64,000 bases of DNA, taken from positions 186,001 to 250,000 of the forward strand of contig JACYLU010000008.1 in the NCBI GenBank assembly GCA_015272325.1, read 5' to 3'. Numbering within the stretch: position 1 is the first letter of the stretch; each line of letters begins with the position of its first letter. Of this stretch, positions 40,815 through 50,209 are shown one piece after another. The notes under the pieces were generated by a model. The model did not search any database and was not told the origin of the DNA. It saw nothing but the letters and a program-made list of their open reading frames with translations. The position numbers and the translations under genes are program-made. The DNA is from Synechococcales cyanobacterium C42_A2020_086 (lineage in GTDB: Bacteria > Cyanobacteriota > Cyanobacteriia > Elainellales > Elainellaceae).

Positions 40815-43800
40815 CTTTCCCAACCACTTCCCCGCAAGGGGACGGAAACACGAAACTGGCTGGGTCCGCTATCAAGGACAGCTGGTCCTACTTTCCCAAC
40901 CACTTCCCCGCAAGGGGACGGAAACTGAATGGAAACCTCACGTTAGGGAGGTTAACTGGTCTTTCCCAACCACTTCCCCGCAAGGGGACGGAAACTCCGC
41001 CTAGTGGCGCACACGGTGTTGCCCGCTTTGATGCAGAACTTTCCCAACCACTTCCCCGCAAGGGGACGGAAACTCCAGTAGCAGTTCCTGTTTAAGTTGC
41101 ATAGGGTTGTCCTTTCCCAACCACTTCCCCGCAAGGGGACGGAAACACGCAGGTTTTTAAGACTGTTGGGGTGCATTGACGATCTCCTTTCCCAACCACT
41201 TCCCCGCAAGGGGACGGAAACTGTTACCACTCCGTACAAGCGGTACCGTACGTGTGCTTTCCCAACCACTTCCCCGCAAGGGGACGGAAACTCGCGGCAA
41301 TCTGCGCCTGAATCTGCTGGTTTTCCAGCTCCAAGGCTTTCCCAACCACTTCCCCGCAAGGGGACGGAAACCTTCTAGAAGGTCCAGAACCGCTAGCGGC
41401 AGACGAAGGGTCAGCAGCTTTCCCAACCACTTCCCCGCAAGGGGACGGAAACTGGTAAGAGTGTTGTCACTATATTCCGGGTGGGTAACTTTCCCAACCA
41501 CTTCCCCGCAAGGGGACGGAAACTTGGGTAGTGGTGTCTAACCCAGTTAACGTAGTAGCACCAACTTTCCCAACCACTTCCCCGCAAGGGGACGGAAACT
41601 AATTCGATCCGGTGTTTTAGCGGTAGGCGTCTCACTGACTTTCCCAACCACTTCCCCGCAAGGGGACGGAAACCCGTTTGGGGTGGTCAGGGTTTTTAAC
41701 ACCACGTACCTTCTTTCCCAACCACTTCCCCGCAAGGGGACGGAAACATGGTGCAATTCCTTATTTCAACATTAGCGCTGTTGACTTTCCCAACCACTTC
41801 CCCGCAAGGGGACGGAAACTTTTTACGGACACACTGCTGGGTAGGTCCTCATGAGTTACTTTCCCAACCACTTCCCCGCAAGGGGACGGAAACTGTACAC
41901 TGTATCGTGTTATGGGTGCTAAGTCAGGGTCAACTTTCCCAACCACTTCCCCGCAAGGGGACGGAAACCTGCTGATCTCCAGAGAGAAATCTGCAAAGAG
42001 ATACCTCTTTCCCAACCACTTCCCCGCAAGGGGACGGAAACAAATTCGCGGGCGCACAGGACCCGAATTTTGCGTCGCAACTTTCCCAACCACTTCCCCG
42101 CAAGGGGACGGAAACTGCAACCCGCTGCGCCCCCCACCCCTGGGTCAAGCCCACTTTCCCAACCACTTCCCCGCAAGGGGACGGAAACCGGACGCAACTG
42201 CCTCGCTCAAGAGCTGCACAATCAACTTTCCCAACCACTTCCCCGCAAGGGGACGGAAACTATTTAGGATTCCGAGCGCCGAACACCGGCAAGACCGTGC
42301 TGGCTTTCCCAACCACTTCCCCGCAAGGGGACGGAAACGGTCATCCGTTCCAGTGATACAGAGAGTGGTCTGTACTTTCCCAACCACTTCCCCGCAAGGG
42401 GACGGAAACATTACGTGACTAGTGTCGTAGTATATCGCCTCTACAGCTTTCCCAACCACTTCCCCGCAAGGGGACGGAAACTAATGCTACGGGGTCAAAG
42501 AGGGTGAAGTCAACAGAGAGTTGCTTTCCCAACCACTTCCCCGCAAGGGGACGGAAACCGAACACCTAAAGAAACAACAACGGGTTAGTGGACACTTTCC
42601 CAACCACTTCCCCGCAAGGGGACGGAAACGGAAGAGGCAGCTGAGACATAGTGTAACCATGGAGCAAATCCTTTCCCAACCACTTCCCCGCAAGGGGACG
42701 GAAACCTGCTGATCTCCAGAGAGAAATCTGCAAAGAGATACCTCTTTCCCAACCACTTCCCCGCAAGGGGACGGAAACAAATTCGCGGGCGCACAGGACC
42801 CGAATTTTGCGTCGCAACTTTCCCAACCACTTCCCCGCAAGGGGACGGAAACTGCAACCCGCTGCGCCCCCCACCCCTGGGTCAAGCCCACTTTCCCAAC
42901 CACTTCCCCGCAAGGGGACGGAAACCGGACGCAACTGCCTCGCTCAAGAGCTGCACAATCAACTTTCCCAACCACTTCCCCGCAAGGGGACGGAAACTAT
43001 TTAGGATTCCGAGCGCCGAACACCGGCAAGACCGTGCTGGCTTTCCCAACCACTTCCCCGCAAGGGGACGGAAACGGTCATCCGTTCCAGTGATACAGAG
43101 AGTGGTCTGTACTTTCCCAACCACTTCCCCGCAAGGGGACGGAAACTATACTCTGCCATAATTGCCTCAATCTCCGCAGCCTGTTTCCCAACCACTTCCC
43201 CGCAAGGGGACGGAAACCAAATGAAACCATATCTGCGTTGATGAGTTATCATCTCCTTTCCCAACCACTTCCCCGCAAGGGGACGGAAACAGTTCACTGG
43301 GATCGGAGCCTTCGCAGTACTCTACGAAGAAACTTTCCCAACCACTTCCCCGCAAGGGGACGGAAACAATATGGTTTGAGGTTGAACGATCGCTTGCATC
43401 AGTCCGACTTTCCCAACCACTTCCCCGCAAGGGGACGGAAACTAGTAGATCATGTTCAGATAGAACAACAATCCGATAAATGTCTTTCCCAACCACTTCC
43501 CCGCAAGGGGACGGAAACCAAATGAAACCATATCTGCGTTGATGAGTTATCATCTCCTTTCCCAACCACTTCCCCGCAAGGGGACGGAAACAGTTCACTG
43601 GGATCGGAGCCTTCGCAGTACTCTACGAAGAAACTTTCCCAACCACTTCCCCGCAAGGGGACGGAAACAATATGGTTTGAGGTTGAACGATCGCTTGCAT
43701 CAGTCCGACTTTCCCAACCACTTCCCCGCAAGGGGACGGAAACCAGCGACCGTAAGGACACTCACCACGAACAGCAGACTTTGCTTTCCCAACCACTTCC

Positions 43801-44566
43801 CCGCAAGGGGACGGAAACATTTACTCCAGTATGAACGTTTGTAGTTTTGTCGAGATGCCTTTCCCAACCACTTCCCCGCAAGGGGACGGAAACTACGGAT
43901 TTGCGCATCACGTGCATCCCATGCGGCGAGGCTTTCCCAACCACTTCCCCGCAAGGGGACGGAAACACGTAGCAACAAAGGAAATAACCACCAACTGTGG
44001 CAAACATGAAACTTTCCCAACCACTTCCCCGCAAGGGGACGGAAACAACTGAGCGGCGATTTCCTCTTGGCTCTTCTGTCCTAGACTTTCCCAACCACTT
44101 CCCCGCAAGGGGACGGAAACAACGTTAGGGTGGCTGCGACCCTAGTACAGCAGCGCAAAGCTTTCCCAACCACTTCCCCGCAAGGGGACGGAAACTTTGA
44201 CTGGAAAGGATTTCGCAGACATGCCTGGAACGATGTCTTTCCCAACCACTTCCCCGCAAGGGGACGGAAACTCTTTTACAATCGGTGTCAGAAATTGAGC
44301 GTCAATAGAAACAGCTTTCCCAACCACTTCCCCGCAAGGGGACGGAAACAATTCTCGCCGTGCGCAGCATTCAGGACGTCCAGCTTTCCCAACCACTTCC
44401 CCGCAAGGGGACGGAAACGAGAAGAACCAACCCAGAGCTGCACCTACCAGAGCTTTCCCAACCACTTCCCCGCAAGGGGACGGAAACAAACACTGCACGT
44501 GCCACATCCAATGGATTACCCGTAGTTACGTCTTTCCCAACCACTTCCCCGCAAGCGATCGAATGT
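40815..44566 (+). CRISPR. CRISPR array 2: 51 repeats, 50 spacers with two internal duplications
   Basis: Same 35-nt repeat as array 1. A six-spacer block (41969-42374) recurs exactly at 42706-43111, and a three-spacer block (43218-43407) recurs at 43519-43708, leaving 41 distinct spacers. The repeat at 43183 starts with G instead of C. The last repeat (44532) is intact only to GCAAG and then runs into the tail of a mutY-like gene. The spacer at 43894-43931 shares 16 nt with the last spacer of array 1. Confidence 0.97.
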
Positions 44567-44641
44567 GATGAAGTCAAATGGGTCACTTTGGCAGAATTAA
44601 GTCAGTATCCATTCCCGAAAGCCAATCTTAAGAACATCTGA
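44557..44641 (+). pseudogene. C-terminal remnant of a MutY/NUDIX-type gene
   Basis: The frame ECDEVKWVTLAELSQYPFPK-ANLKNI-stop matches the end of the NUDIX-like domain of adenine glycosylase MutY or a NUDIX hydrolase. It has no start and begins inside the last, broken CRISPR repeat, so the array end was fused to this gene tail by insertion or deletion. Confidence 0.6.
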
Positions 44642-44776
44642 GTTTGGCAAGTTGGCAGTAACGATACCTGATACGGGTTTTGAAGCAGTCTACCACCTCG
44701 AACTTTCATAAATGATTTGGGAATGATTTGGGATGGCTATATTACTTTGATAATTGTTCCTTACGGATAAAACATT

Positions 44777-45177
44777 TCACGCATTAGCTGCCCAAATAAT
44801 TGAAACATCGCTGTACTGCCTGAATGTTGCATCAGCACTGACAACCGTCATATCTTCCAACTGCGCCTGTGCAATCAACATTCTGTCAAACGGATCCCGG
44901 TGATGCAACGGTAAAGCAGCCGCGCGTAAGGCGTGAGTTGCTGTGATTTCTAGCGATCTCACACCTAACTGACCCATACGTCTAGAAATGTAGCCATCTG
45001 GGGGTTCTGGTAATGGTAGCTTTCCGAGCGCAACTTTGATACCGATTTCCCAGATGCTAGCGACCGAGAACCACAATTCGTTTGTTTATCGGCAATGTGT
45101 GGTATTACCTCCTCGCTTAACCGGTCTGGCTGGGCAAACCACCATAACCAGCATTGGGTATCCAACAAGAGCTTCAC
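44777..45177 (-). pseudogene. VapC-type PIN toxin, frameshifted
   Basis: The first 34 codons (MKLLLDTQCWLWWFAQPDRL) and the remainder (SVASIWEIGIKVALGKL, HHRDPFDRMLIAQAQ, VVSADATFRQYSDV) are in different frames, changing near 45075. Together they form a full PIN domain with the acidic residues D6, E, D and D. The toxin would have been an RNase. Its ATG overlaps the antitoxin stop. It is likely inactive unless frameshifting or a sequencing error is involved. Confidence 0.8.
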
Positions 45178-45419
45178 TCTTCGCCGCCCTCAAAGGCAAC
45201 CAAGATCTCCTCCGGTAAAGGAGCATCAAAGTCATCTGGTATGGTAAATCGACCTCGATCCAGCCCTAAACTAGCTCGTCGATTGGATGAAGGGTGAAAC
45301 GGAACGAGCTTTGCAACTGGGATACCTCGGTTTGAAATAATAATTTCTTCTCCACGTTCTACACGGGACAACAAGCGTGAGAGATTTGTTTTAGCTTGAT
45401 GGATATTTACAGTCTCTAT
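45174..45419 (-). pseudogene. Phd/YefM-type antitoxin with lost start codon
   Basis: The in-frame sequence ETVNIHQAKTNLSRLLSRV, then ERGEEIIISNRGIPVAKLVP, is a complete Phd antitoxin, but the initiator codon at 45417-45419 is ATA, and a stop precedes it with no ATG, GTG or TTG between. Translation could only restart at an internal TTG, losing the first DNA-binding strand. It is coupled to the frameshifted toxin downstream, so the pair is probably dead. Confidence 0.7.
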
Positions 45420-45428
45420 GATTCTAAA

Positions 45429-45452
45429 AGACTTAGTTTATGAACTAAGTCT
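45429..45452. promoter_or_regulatory. Operator palindrome of the toxin-antitoxin pair
   Basis: AGACTTAGTT and AACTAAGTCT form perfect 10-bp arms around TATG, ten bp before the antitoxin N-terminus. This fits autoregulation by a Phd-type antitoxin. Confidence 0.65.
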
Positions 45453-45487
45453 AGTTTAATTGTGGTTTCATTGTGGCAATTCTACAA

Positions 45488-45535
45488 GGTTAGATTGGCT
45501 TAGAATCCTGAGGTTAGATTGGCTTAGAGTCCTGA
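45488..45535. repeat. 24-bp tandem duplication
   Basis: A 24-bp unit starting GGTTAGATTGGCTTAGA occurs twice in tandem with one mismatch. Confidence 0.9.
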
Positions 45536-46150
45536 GCAGCTGGCAAGCAACGCGGCATAATACGCGCGGGAGTGGACGGTTGAAAGATACTGGTCATGAT
45601 ACCGAGGTTATCTGCCGCCGCTCAGCCGTTAGGCATCTTGCTGCCGCCCATTGGAAAGTCGCCATCCACTGCTCCATCACCCCTGTTTTTGAGTTCAACT
45701 CATCTAAACCTCATCCAACAGAACTGTCTCCCAAAACTGCGTTGGTGCAGACGAAAATAACCTCAATACTGAGGTTATTAATGAAAGGACTGGACTGTGC
45801 CGACATAGCCTGAATGGCAGCAGTGATGCAAGAAGGGTGCCAGAGGCTGTTTTGCGGCTAGCTCGCAGATAGAACTGCTATGCTGGTTGCCCAACCCATC
45901 TATGTCAAACCCTTGATTTTCCGTGAAAGCCAAATTTCTCTGGTAGGGCTGGTTAAGGCTTTTGGCTCATCAAGTTACCCCCAACAAGCTTTTCAGTTTA
46001 GATAGCAGAGTGCTTACAGAGCAAGGCTTTGAGGTGCTTGTGTTAGCTAGTCAGACTGCTATAAGGAGCAATTGGTCTACCGGAGCAGATGCATCCACTT
46101 CCCCATTCGCCTGAACCCAAGTCATCTGCCGATCCGGATGCCCTTGGACA
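45536..46150. other. Intergenic region, nothing identified
   Basis: About 600 bp after the dead toxin-antitoxin pair. Short open frames lack conserved features. No RNA gene was recognised. Possibly decayed accessory DNA. Confidence 0.4.
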
Positions 46151-46402
46151 TTAGTCCTTTTGCAATTGAAAGGGGTTTTTGCCAATCCCTAACTCTTCTT
46201 GGCTGTGCTGGAGTTGTTCCCAAAGCAATTCGATCTGCCGGAAGGCTTCTTCGGGAGAGAGCTTGCCGTTGGTTTGCAGCCCACAAATTAAGCTAACTCG
46301 CTGGGAAAACTCTTGAAGGTTGCTGTTGAAAACCACGTTTTCGGGGTTCACTGAACCTCGATATCGGCTGTAGGGATAGAGGAAATCAGAGGGACGGACC
46401 AT
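46151..46402 (-). CDS. Small conserved cyanobacterial protein, DUF7219-like
   Basis: 83 residues: DFLYPYSRYRGSVNPENVVF, NSNLQEFSQRVSLICGLQT, NGKLSPEEAFRQIELLWEQL. The pattern recurs in cyanobacterial hypothetical proteins of this size; the DUF number is from memory. No membrane or catalytic motif; probably helical and soluble. A Pho-box-like element lies 57 bp before its start on the opposite orientation. Confidence 0.65.
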   Translation of the reverse strand: MVRPSDFLYPYSRYRGSVNPENVVFNSNLQEFSQRVSLICGLQTNGKLSPEEAFRQIELLWEQLQHSQEELGIGKNPFQLQKD

Positions 46403-46458
46403 CGGCTTCTCTCCTAGAAAGCGAGTTTGTCACAGGAAAATATCATTTTGGGGCAAGA

Positions 46459-46488
46459 TTTAACCTTTTAATAACCTTATCTTAACCT
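46459..46488 (+). promoter_or_regulatory. Pho-box-like triple direct repeat
   Basis: TTTAACCT, AATAACCT and CTTAACCT are spaced by exactly 3 bp (11-bp period), the pattern of SphR/PhoB sites in cyanobacteria. Read on the plus strand it faces purC (456 bp downstream) and a 33-codon frame at 46544. On the minus side it is 57 bp from the DUF7219-like gene. Confidence 0.65.
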
Positions 46489-46543
46489 TAGATCTGGGGA
46501 ATGGAAACGAAGATTGCTCTGGGAGCATCATAAGGATCGCTTT

Positions 46544-46645
46544 ATGGCAAAATGCATTCAATTTCTGCTTCTCTCAGTTAGCTTGATTGAGGAAATAGCA
46601 GCCGGCGGAACGCTAGCAGACCGTGCGGCAACCTTATCCCAATGA
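46544..46645 (+). CDS. Possible 33-residue peptide behind the Pho box
   Basis: ATG with AAGGAT 7 nt upstream; begins MAKCIQFLLLSVSLIEEIAA. It is the first frame after the Pho-box-like element. Too short to judge; it may be a leader peptide or chance. Confidence 0.25.
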   Translation: MAKCIQFLLLSVSLIEEIAAGGTLADRAATLSQ

Positions 46646-46854
46646 CCACACTTTGGAGTCACATCCATATTGAGCCGCTGGGCGGAGGCATGCTGACGCA
46701 AGTCATCCGGTAACAAAGGGGAAGCCTGCCGTGACGGTAGAACTGAGAAGCCTAGGAGCGAGTCCAACGAGGTAAACGCGATTCCTAGTTTGAGATTTAT
46801 GCAATCAACTAAGCCCCTACTGAGAACCTAGAACTACCGCTAGGTCCTAACTAT

Positions 46855-46878
46855 ATAAGAAGCTCGATAAGAAGCTCG
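46855..46878. repeat. 12-bp tandem duplication upstream of purC
   Basis: ATAAGAAGCTCG occurs twice in tandem, 66 bp before the purC start. Confidence 0.85.
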
Positions 46879-46943
46879 GCAAGGAGGCGACATCGCCCGG
46901 TACAATGATTAGGCCTGCCTTGAAGCGATGCCTCTTTTCTGCT

Positions 46944-47672
46944 ATGTCAGCAACCCCTATCCTTTACGAAGGAAAAGCAAAAATCCTCTACCCGACGACC
47001 GATCCTGATATTCTCCTGACCCACTTTAAGGATGATGCCACTGCCTTTAATGCTCAAAAACGAGGCAACATTGTGGGCAAAGGAGAGATGAATTGCGCTA
47101 TTTCTAGCCATTTGTTTCAGCTACTAGAAGCTCAAGGCATTGCAACACATTGGATTGATCGTCCGGCTCCCAATCAGATGCGAGTTCGGGCTGTTAAGAT
47201 TTTGCCGCTTGAGGTGGTGGTCAGGAACATTGCAGCAGGGAGTTTGTGTCAACAAACAGGTCTTGCTTTGGGAACTATTTTGAAACAGCCTCTGGTGGAG
47301 TTTTATTACAAAAACGACGCGCTAGGAGATCCCTTATTGACACTGGATCGCCTGCTGCTACTGGAATTAGCGACTCCTGAGCAGGTAGAGCAACTGCGCT
47401 CGCAGGCGTTACGGATTAACCGTATCCTGACGGATTTCTTCCAAAAATGTGGCATTACCTTGGTAGATTTCAAGCTGGAGTTTGGTTTGGATGCTCAACA
47501 GAACCTGCTATTGGCAGACGAAATTAGCCCGGATACCTGTCGCTTGTGGAATCAGGCAGATGCGGATCCAACGGCGCGAGTTCTTGACAAAGATCGGTTC
47601 CGTCATGATTTAGGAAATGTTGAGGCTGCCTATCGCAACGTGCTAGAACGAGTTCTGGCACAGCCCGTTTAA
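46944..47672 (+). CDS. purC: SAICAR synthetase
   Basis: 242 residues, normal length. LYEGKAKILYPTTDPDILL, FKDDATAFNAQKRGNIVGKG, HWIDRPAPNQMRVRAVKILP, LEVVVRNIAAGSL and LLADEISPDTCRLW are the family blocks. It joins aspartate to CAIR using ATP in purine synthesis. The ATG at 46944 (MSATPILYEGKAK) is chosen over an upstream ATG for family length. It is not in a pur operon; purD begins at 62885. A terminator follows at 47681. Confidence 0.95.
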   Translation: MSATPILYEGKAKILYPTTDPDILLTHFKDDATAFNAQKRGNIVGKGEMNCAISSHLFQLLEAQGIATHWIDRPAPNQMRVRAVKILPLEVVVRNIAAGSLCQQTGLALGTILKQPLVEFYYKNDALGDPLLTLDRLLLLELATPEQVEQLRSQALRINRILTDFFQKCGITLVDFKLEFGLDAQQNLLLADEISPDTCRLWNQADADPTARVLDKDRFRHDLGNVEAAYRNVLERVLAQPV

Positions 47673-47680
47673 ATCTTGGG

Positions 47681-47716
47681 GCAAGCAATGCTGTAAAATT
47701 GCTCCGTTGCTTTTTT
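47681..47716 (+). terminator. Terminator of purC
   Basis: GCAA-GCAAT pairs with ATTGC and TTGC (interrupted stem), followed by six T at 47711-47716, 9 bp after the purC stop. Confidence 0.75.
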
Positions 47717-47866
47717 ACATTTGCCTAAAGTTTATAGAGTTTTCTGACATTGCTAGTGCCGGTTTCGTCAGGATCGCCTGACTCAGGGCTGCAAACCGTT
47801 CTGCTGTGCAACTGCAATTACTTAATGATCGTCTGGTGTGTGGAAGTGCCAAACAGTCTAGAAACT

Positions 47867-50200
47867 ATGCGCTTTTCTCCGGTTTTGTTTGCAGCATTAA
47901 CAGCGGCTGCGACGTTGGGTATGGCTCAGCCGACCCAAGCTCAGTCGCTGGATGCGGTTGATTCTAGCTCTGATTCCCTTGAGCTTTCAGAGCAGTTGTC
48001 CCTTGATCAACCTCCTGATCAGTTTGATCAGGATGACTCTGCTCCAACGGAGCTTCTAGCGGATGCGGCAGCGAGTGAATGGGTCAGTGAATCGTCGGTT
48101 GATGCTCTCAATCCTCTGGAGTGGAGCCCATTCAGCTCAACGGAAGCAATGCTCGATCCGGCAGCCCCTAGACTGGAGCTAGCTCAAGATACTCCTGAAC
48201 CAACGCCCTCTGAGGTGCCGCTCAGCCCGGAGACTGCCCCGGAACCGGCCGACGAAGCTGCGCCTTTGCCCGAGGAGCCACCAGAAACTGCCCCGGAACC
48301 AGTCGAGCCGCCTCCCGTTGACTCCCCGCAAGAGCCAACCCCTGCTCCACCTCCTCAGCCACAGCCCGAAGCTACACCGCCGGTTGAGCCGCGAGTGTTG
48401 GTGGCGGAAGTTGTGGTTACCGGAGCAGAGGGCGAACTGGCAGACGAAGTCTATCGGGTGATTCGTACGCGACCAGGACGGACCACCACGCGCTCTCAGC
48501 TTCAGGAAGATATCAACGCCATTTTTGGAACGGGCTTCTTTTCAAATGTGCAGGCAATTCCAGAAGATACACCGCTAGGTGTGCGCGTTACCTTTGCGGT
48601 GCAACCCAATCCGGTGCTGCAATCGGTACGGCTAGAGGGCAGTGTGCTGGAAACCATCCAAGTGGATGGTGAAGAGGTGCCGCTGCAAGACGCCGTTGAC
48701 CAAATTTTTGCGCCTCAATACGGGCAGGTGGCGAACCTGCGGGGGTTGCAGGCCGGCATTGAGCAGTTAAATCAGCTGTATCGAGACAATGGCTATGTGC
48801 TGGCTCAGGTGATTGGGGCACCCGAGATCTCTCCTGATGGGGTGGCGACGCTGGAAGTGGCTGAAGGGGTGATCGAAGATATCCAGATTCGCTTCTTGAA
48901 CCAGGACGGTGAAGCCGTAGATGAAGAAGGCAACCCGATACGGGGACGCACCCGACCGTTCATCATTACTCGCGAATTCGAGTCTCAGCCGGGCGACGTG
49001 TTTAACCAAAACCAAATCCGAGCTGATTTACAGCGTGCGTTTGGGCTGGGTATTTTCGAAGATCTCAATATCTCGCTTGATCCAGGGCGAGATCCGCGTC
49101 AGGTAAACGTGATTGTCAACGTGACGGAACGCCGTACGGGATCGTTGGCGGCGAGTGTGGGCGTCAGCTCGGCTAGCGGTTTGTTTGGGGCCGTCAGCTT
49201 GCAGGAGCAAAACCTAGGCGGCAACAACCAGCGACTGAACGCTGAAGTGCAGGTGGGGCAGCGGGATGTTTTGTTCGACATCAGCTTCACCGATCCCTGG
49301 ATTGCCACTGACCCGAACCGGACTTCCTATACTGTGAATGCCTTTGGGCGGCAGTCGATTCCGCTGGTATTTGACGGCGGCGAACGAGAGGTGGAGTTGC
49401 CTAATGGTCAGCGGCCGCGGGTGCGCCGGTTTGGGGGAGGGGTTAGCTTTAGCCGCCCCCTAGGCAACAATTGGCGAGCGTCGTTGGGAGCGCAATATCA
49501 AAATGTGACGGTGGTTGATGCCGATGGCGATATTTCTCCCCGCGATGAATTCGGCAATCTGCTCAGTTTTAACGAGTCTGGCACCGATAACATTGCGACG
49601 CTACAATTCTCAGCGTCCCAGGACTTACGCAACGACCCGGTGCAGGCGACTAGCGGTTCTGTGTTGCGGCTGAGCACCGAGCAAGCCCTGGGGCTAGACA
49701 GCATTTTCTACAACCGCCTGCGAGCCAGCTACAGCTATTTCATCCCGGTCCGGTTGACGGCCTTCACTGAGGGCTGTCGCCTCGAAGACCCTACCCCTAG
49801 CGATTGCCCACAGGCTCTGGCTTTTAATGTGCAGGGCGGCACGATTCTCGGCGACTTTCCACCCTACGAGGCCTTTTCCTTGGGCGGCACCGACTCGGTG
49901 CGGGGCTATGACGCTGGGGAATTGGGCAGCGGTGCTAGCTACCTGCAGGCGACTATAGAATATCGCTTTCCCATAATTAACATTGTCAGCGGGGCGCTGT
50001 TTGTGGACGCTGGTACCGACCTCGGTACTGCTGACGATGTGCAGGGCAACCCGGCCGGCATTCGGGAAAAACCGGGATCTGGCTTTGGCTATGGCATTGG
50101 GCTGCGCGTGCAGTCTCCTTTGGGGCAAATCCGGGTCGATTATGCCATTAATGATGATGGTGAAAGCCGATTTCATTTTGGGATTGGTGAGCGGTTTTGA
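47867..50200 (+). CDS. bamA: Outer-membrane assembly factor BamA / Omp85
   Basis: 777 residues. A signal peptide (LFAALTAAATLGMAQPTQAQ) precedes an acidic Pro-rich region (to about residue 180), three POTRA domains (VAEVVVTGAEGELADEVYRV, SVRLEGSVLETIQVDG, IEDIQIRFLNQDGEAVDEE) and a C-terminal 16-strand barrel starting near VGVSSASGLFGAVSLQEQN and ending in the OMP-type FHFGIGERF. VRGYDAGELGSG is the conserved loop-6 RGY motif. Cyanobacterial Omp85 has three POTRAs, like chloroplast Toc75. The ATG 47867 places the signal peptide correctly. It inserts beta-barrel proteins and heads the lipid A gene block. Confidence 0.93.
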   Translation: MRFSPVLFAALTAAATLGMAQPTQAQSLDAVDSSSDSLELSEQLSLDQPPDQFDQDDSAPTELLADAAASEWVSESSVDALNPLEWSPFSSTEAMLDPAAPRLELAQDTPEPTPSEVPLSPETAPEPADEAAPLPEEPPETAPEPVEPPPVDSPQEPTPAPPPQPQPEATPPVEPRVLVAEVVVTGAEGELADEVYRVIRTRPGRTTTRSQLQEDINAIFGTGFFSNVQAIPEDTPLGVRVTFAVQPNPVLQSVRLEGSVLETIQVDGEEVPLQDAVDQIFAPQYGQVANLRGLQAGIEQLNQLYRDNGYVLAQVIGAPEISPDGVATLEVAEGVIEDIQIRFLNQDGEAVDEEGNPIRGRTRPFIITREFESQPGDVFNQNQIRADLQRAFGLGIFEDLNISLDPGRDPRQVNVIVNVTERRTGSLAASVGVSSASGLFGAVSLQEQNLGGNNQRLNAEVQVGQRDVLFDISFTDPWIATDPNRTSYTVNAFGRQSIPLVFDGGEREVELPNGQRPRVRRFGGGVSFSRPLGNNWRASLGAQYQNVTVVDADGDISPRDEFGNLLSFNESGTDNIATLQFSASQDLRNDPVQATSGSVLRLSTEQALGLDSIFYNRLRASYSYFIPVRLTAFTEGCRLEDPTPSDCPQALAFNVQGGTILGDFPPYEAFSLGGTDSVRGYDAGELGSGASYLQATIEYRFPIINIVSGALFVDAGTDLGTADDVQGNPAGIREKPGSGFGYGIGLRVQSPLGQIRVDYAINDDGESRFHFGIGERF

Positions 50201-50209
50201 GGTAGAGGC

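Noticed and set aside
40952-44525. The same repetitive open frames across array 2
   Set aside because: Same cause: translated CRISPR repeats and spacers.
46558-46767. 69-codon minus-strand frame upstream of purC
   Set aside because: Low-complexity, no ribosome site, no recognisable motif.
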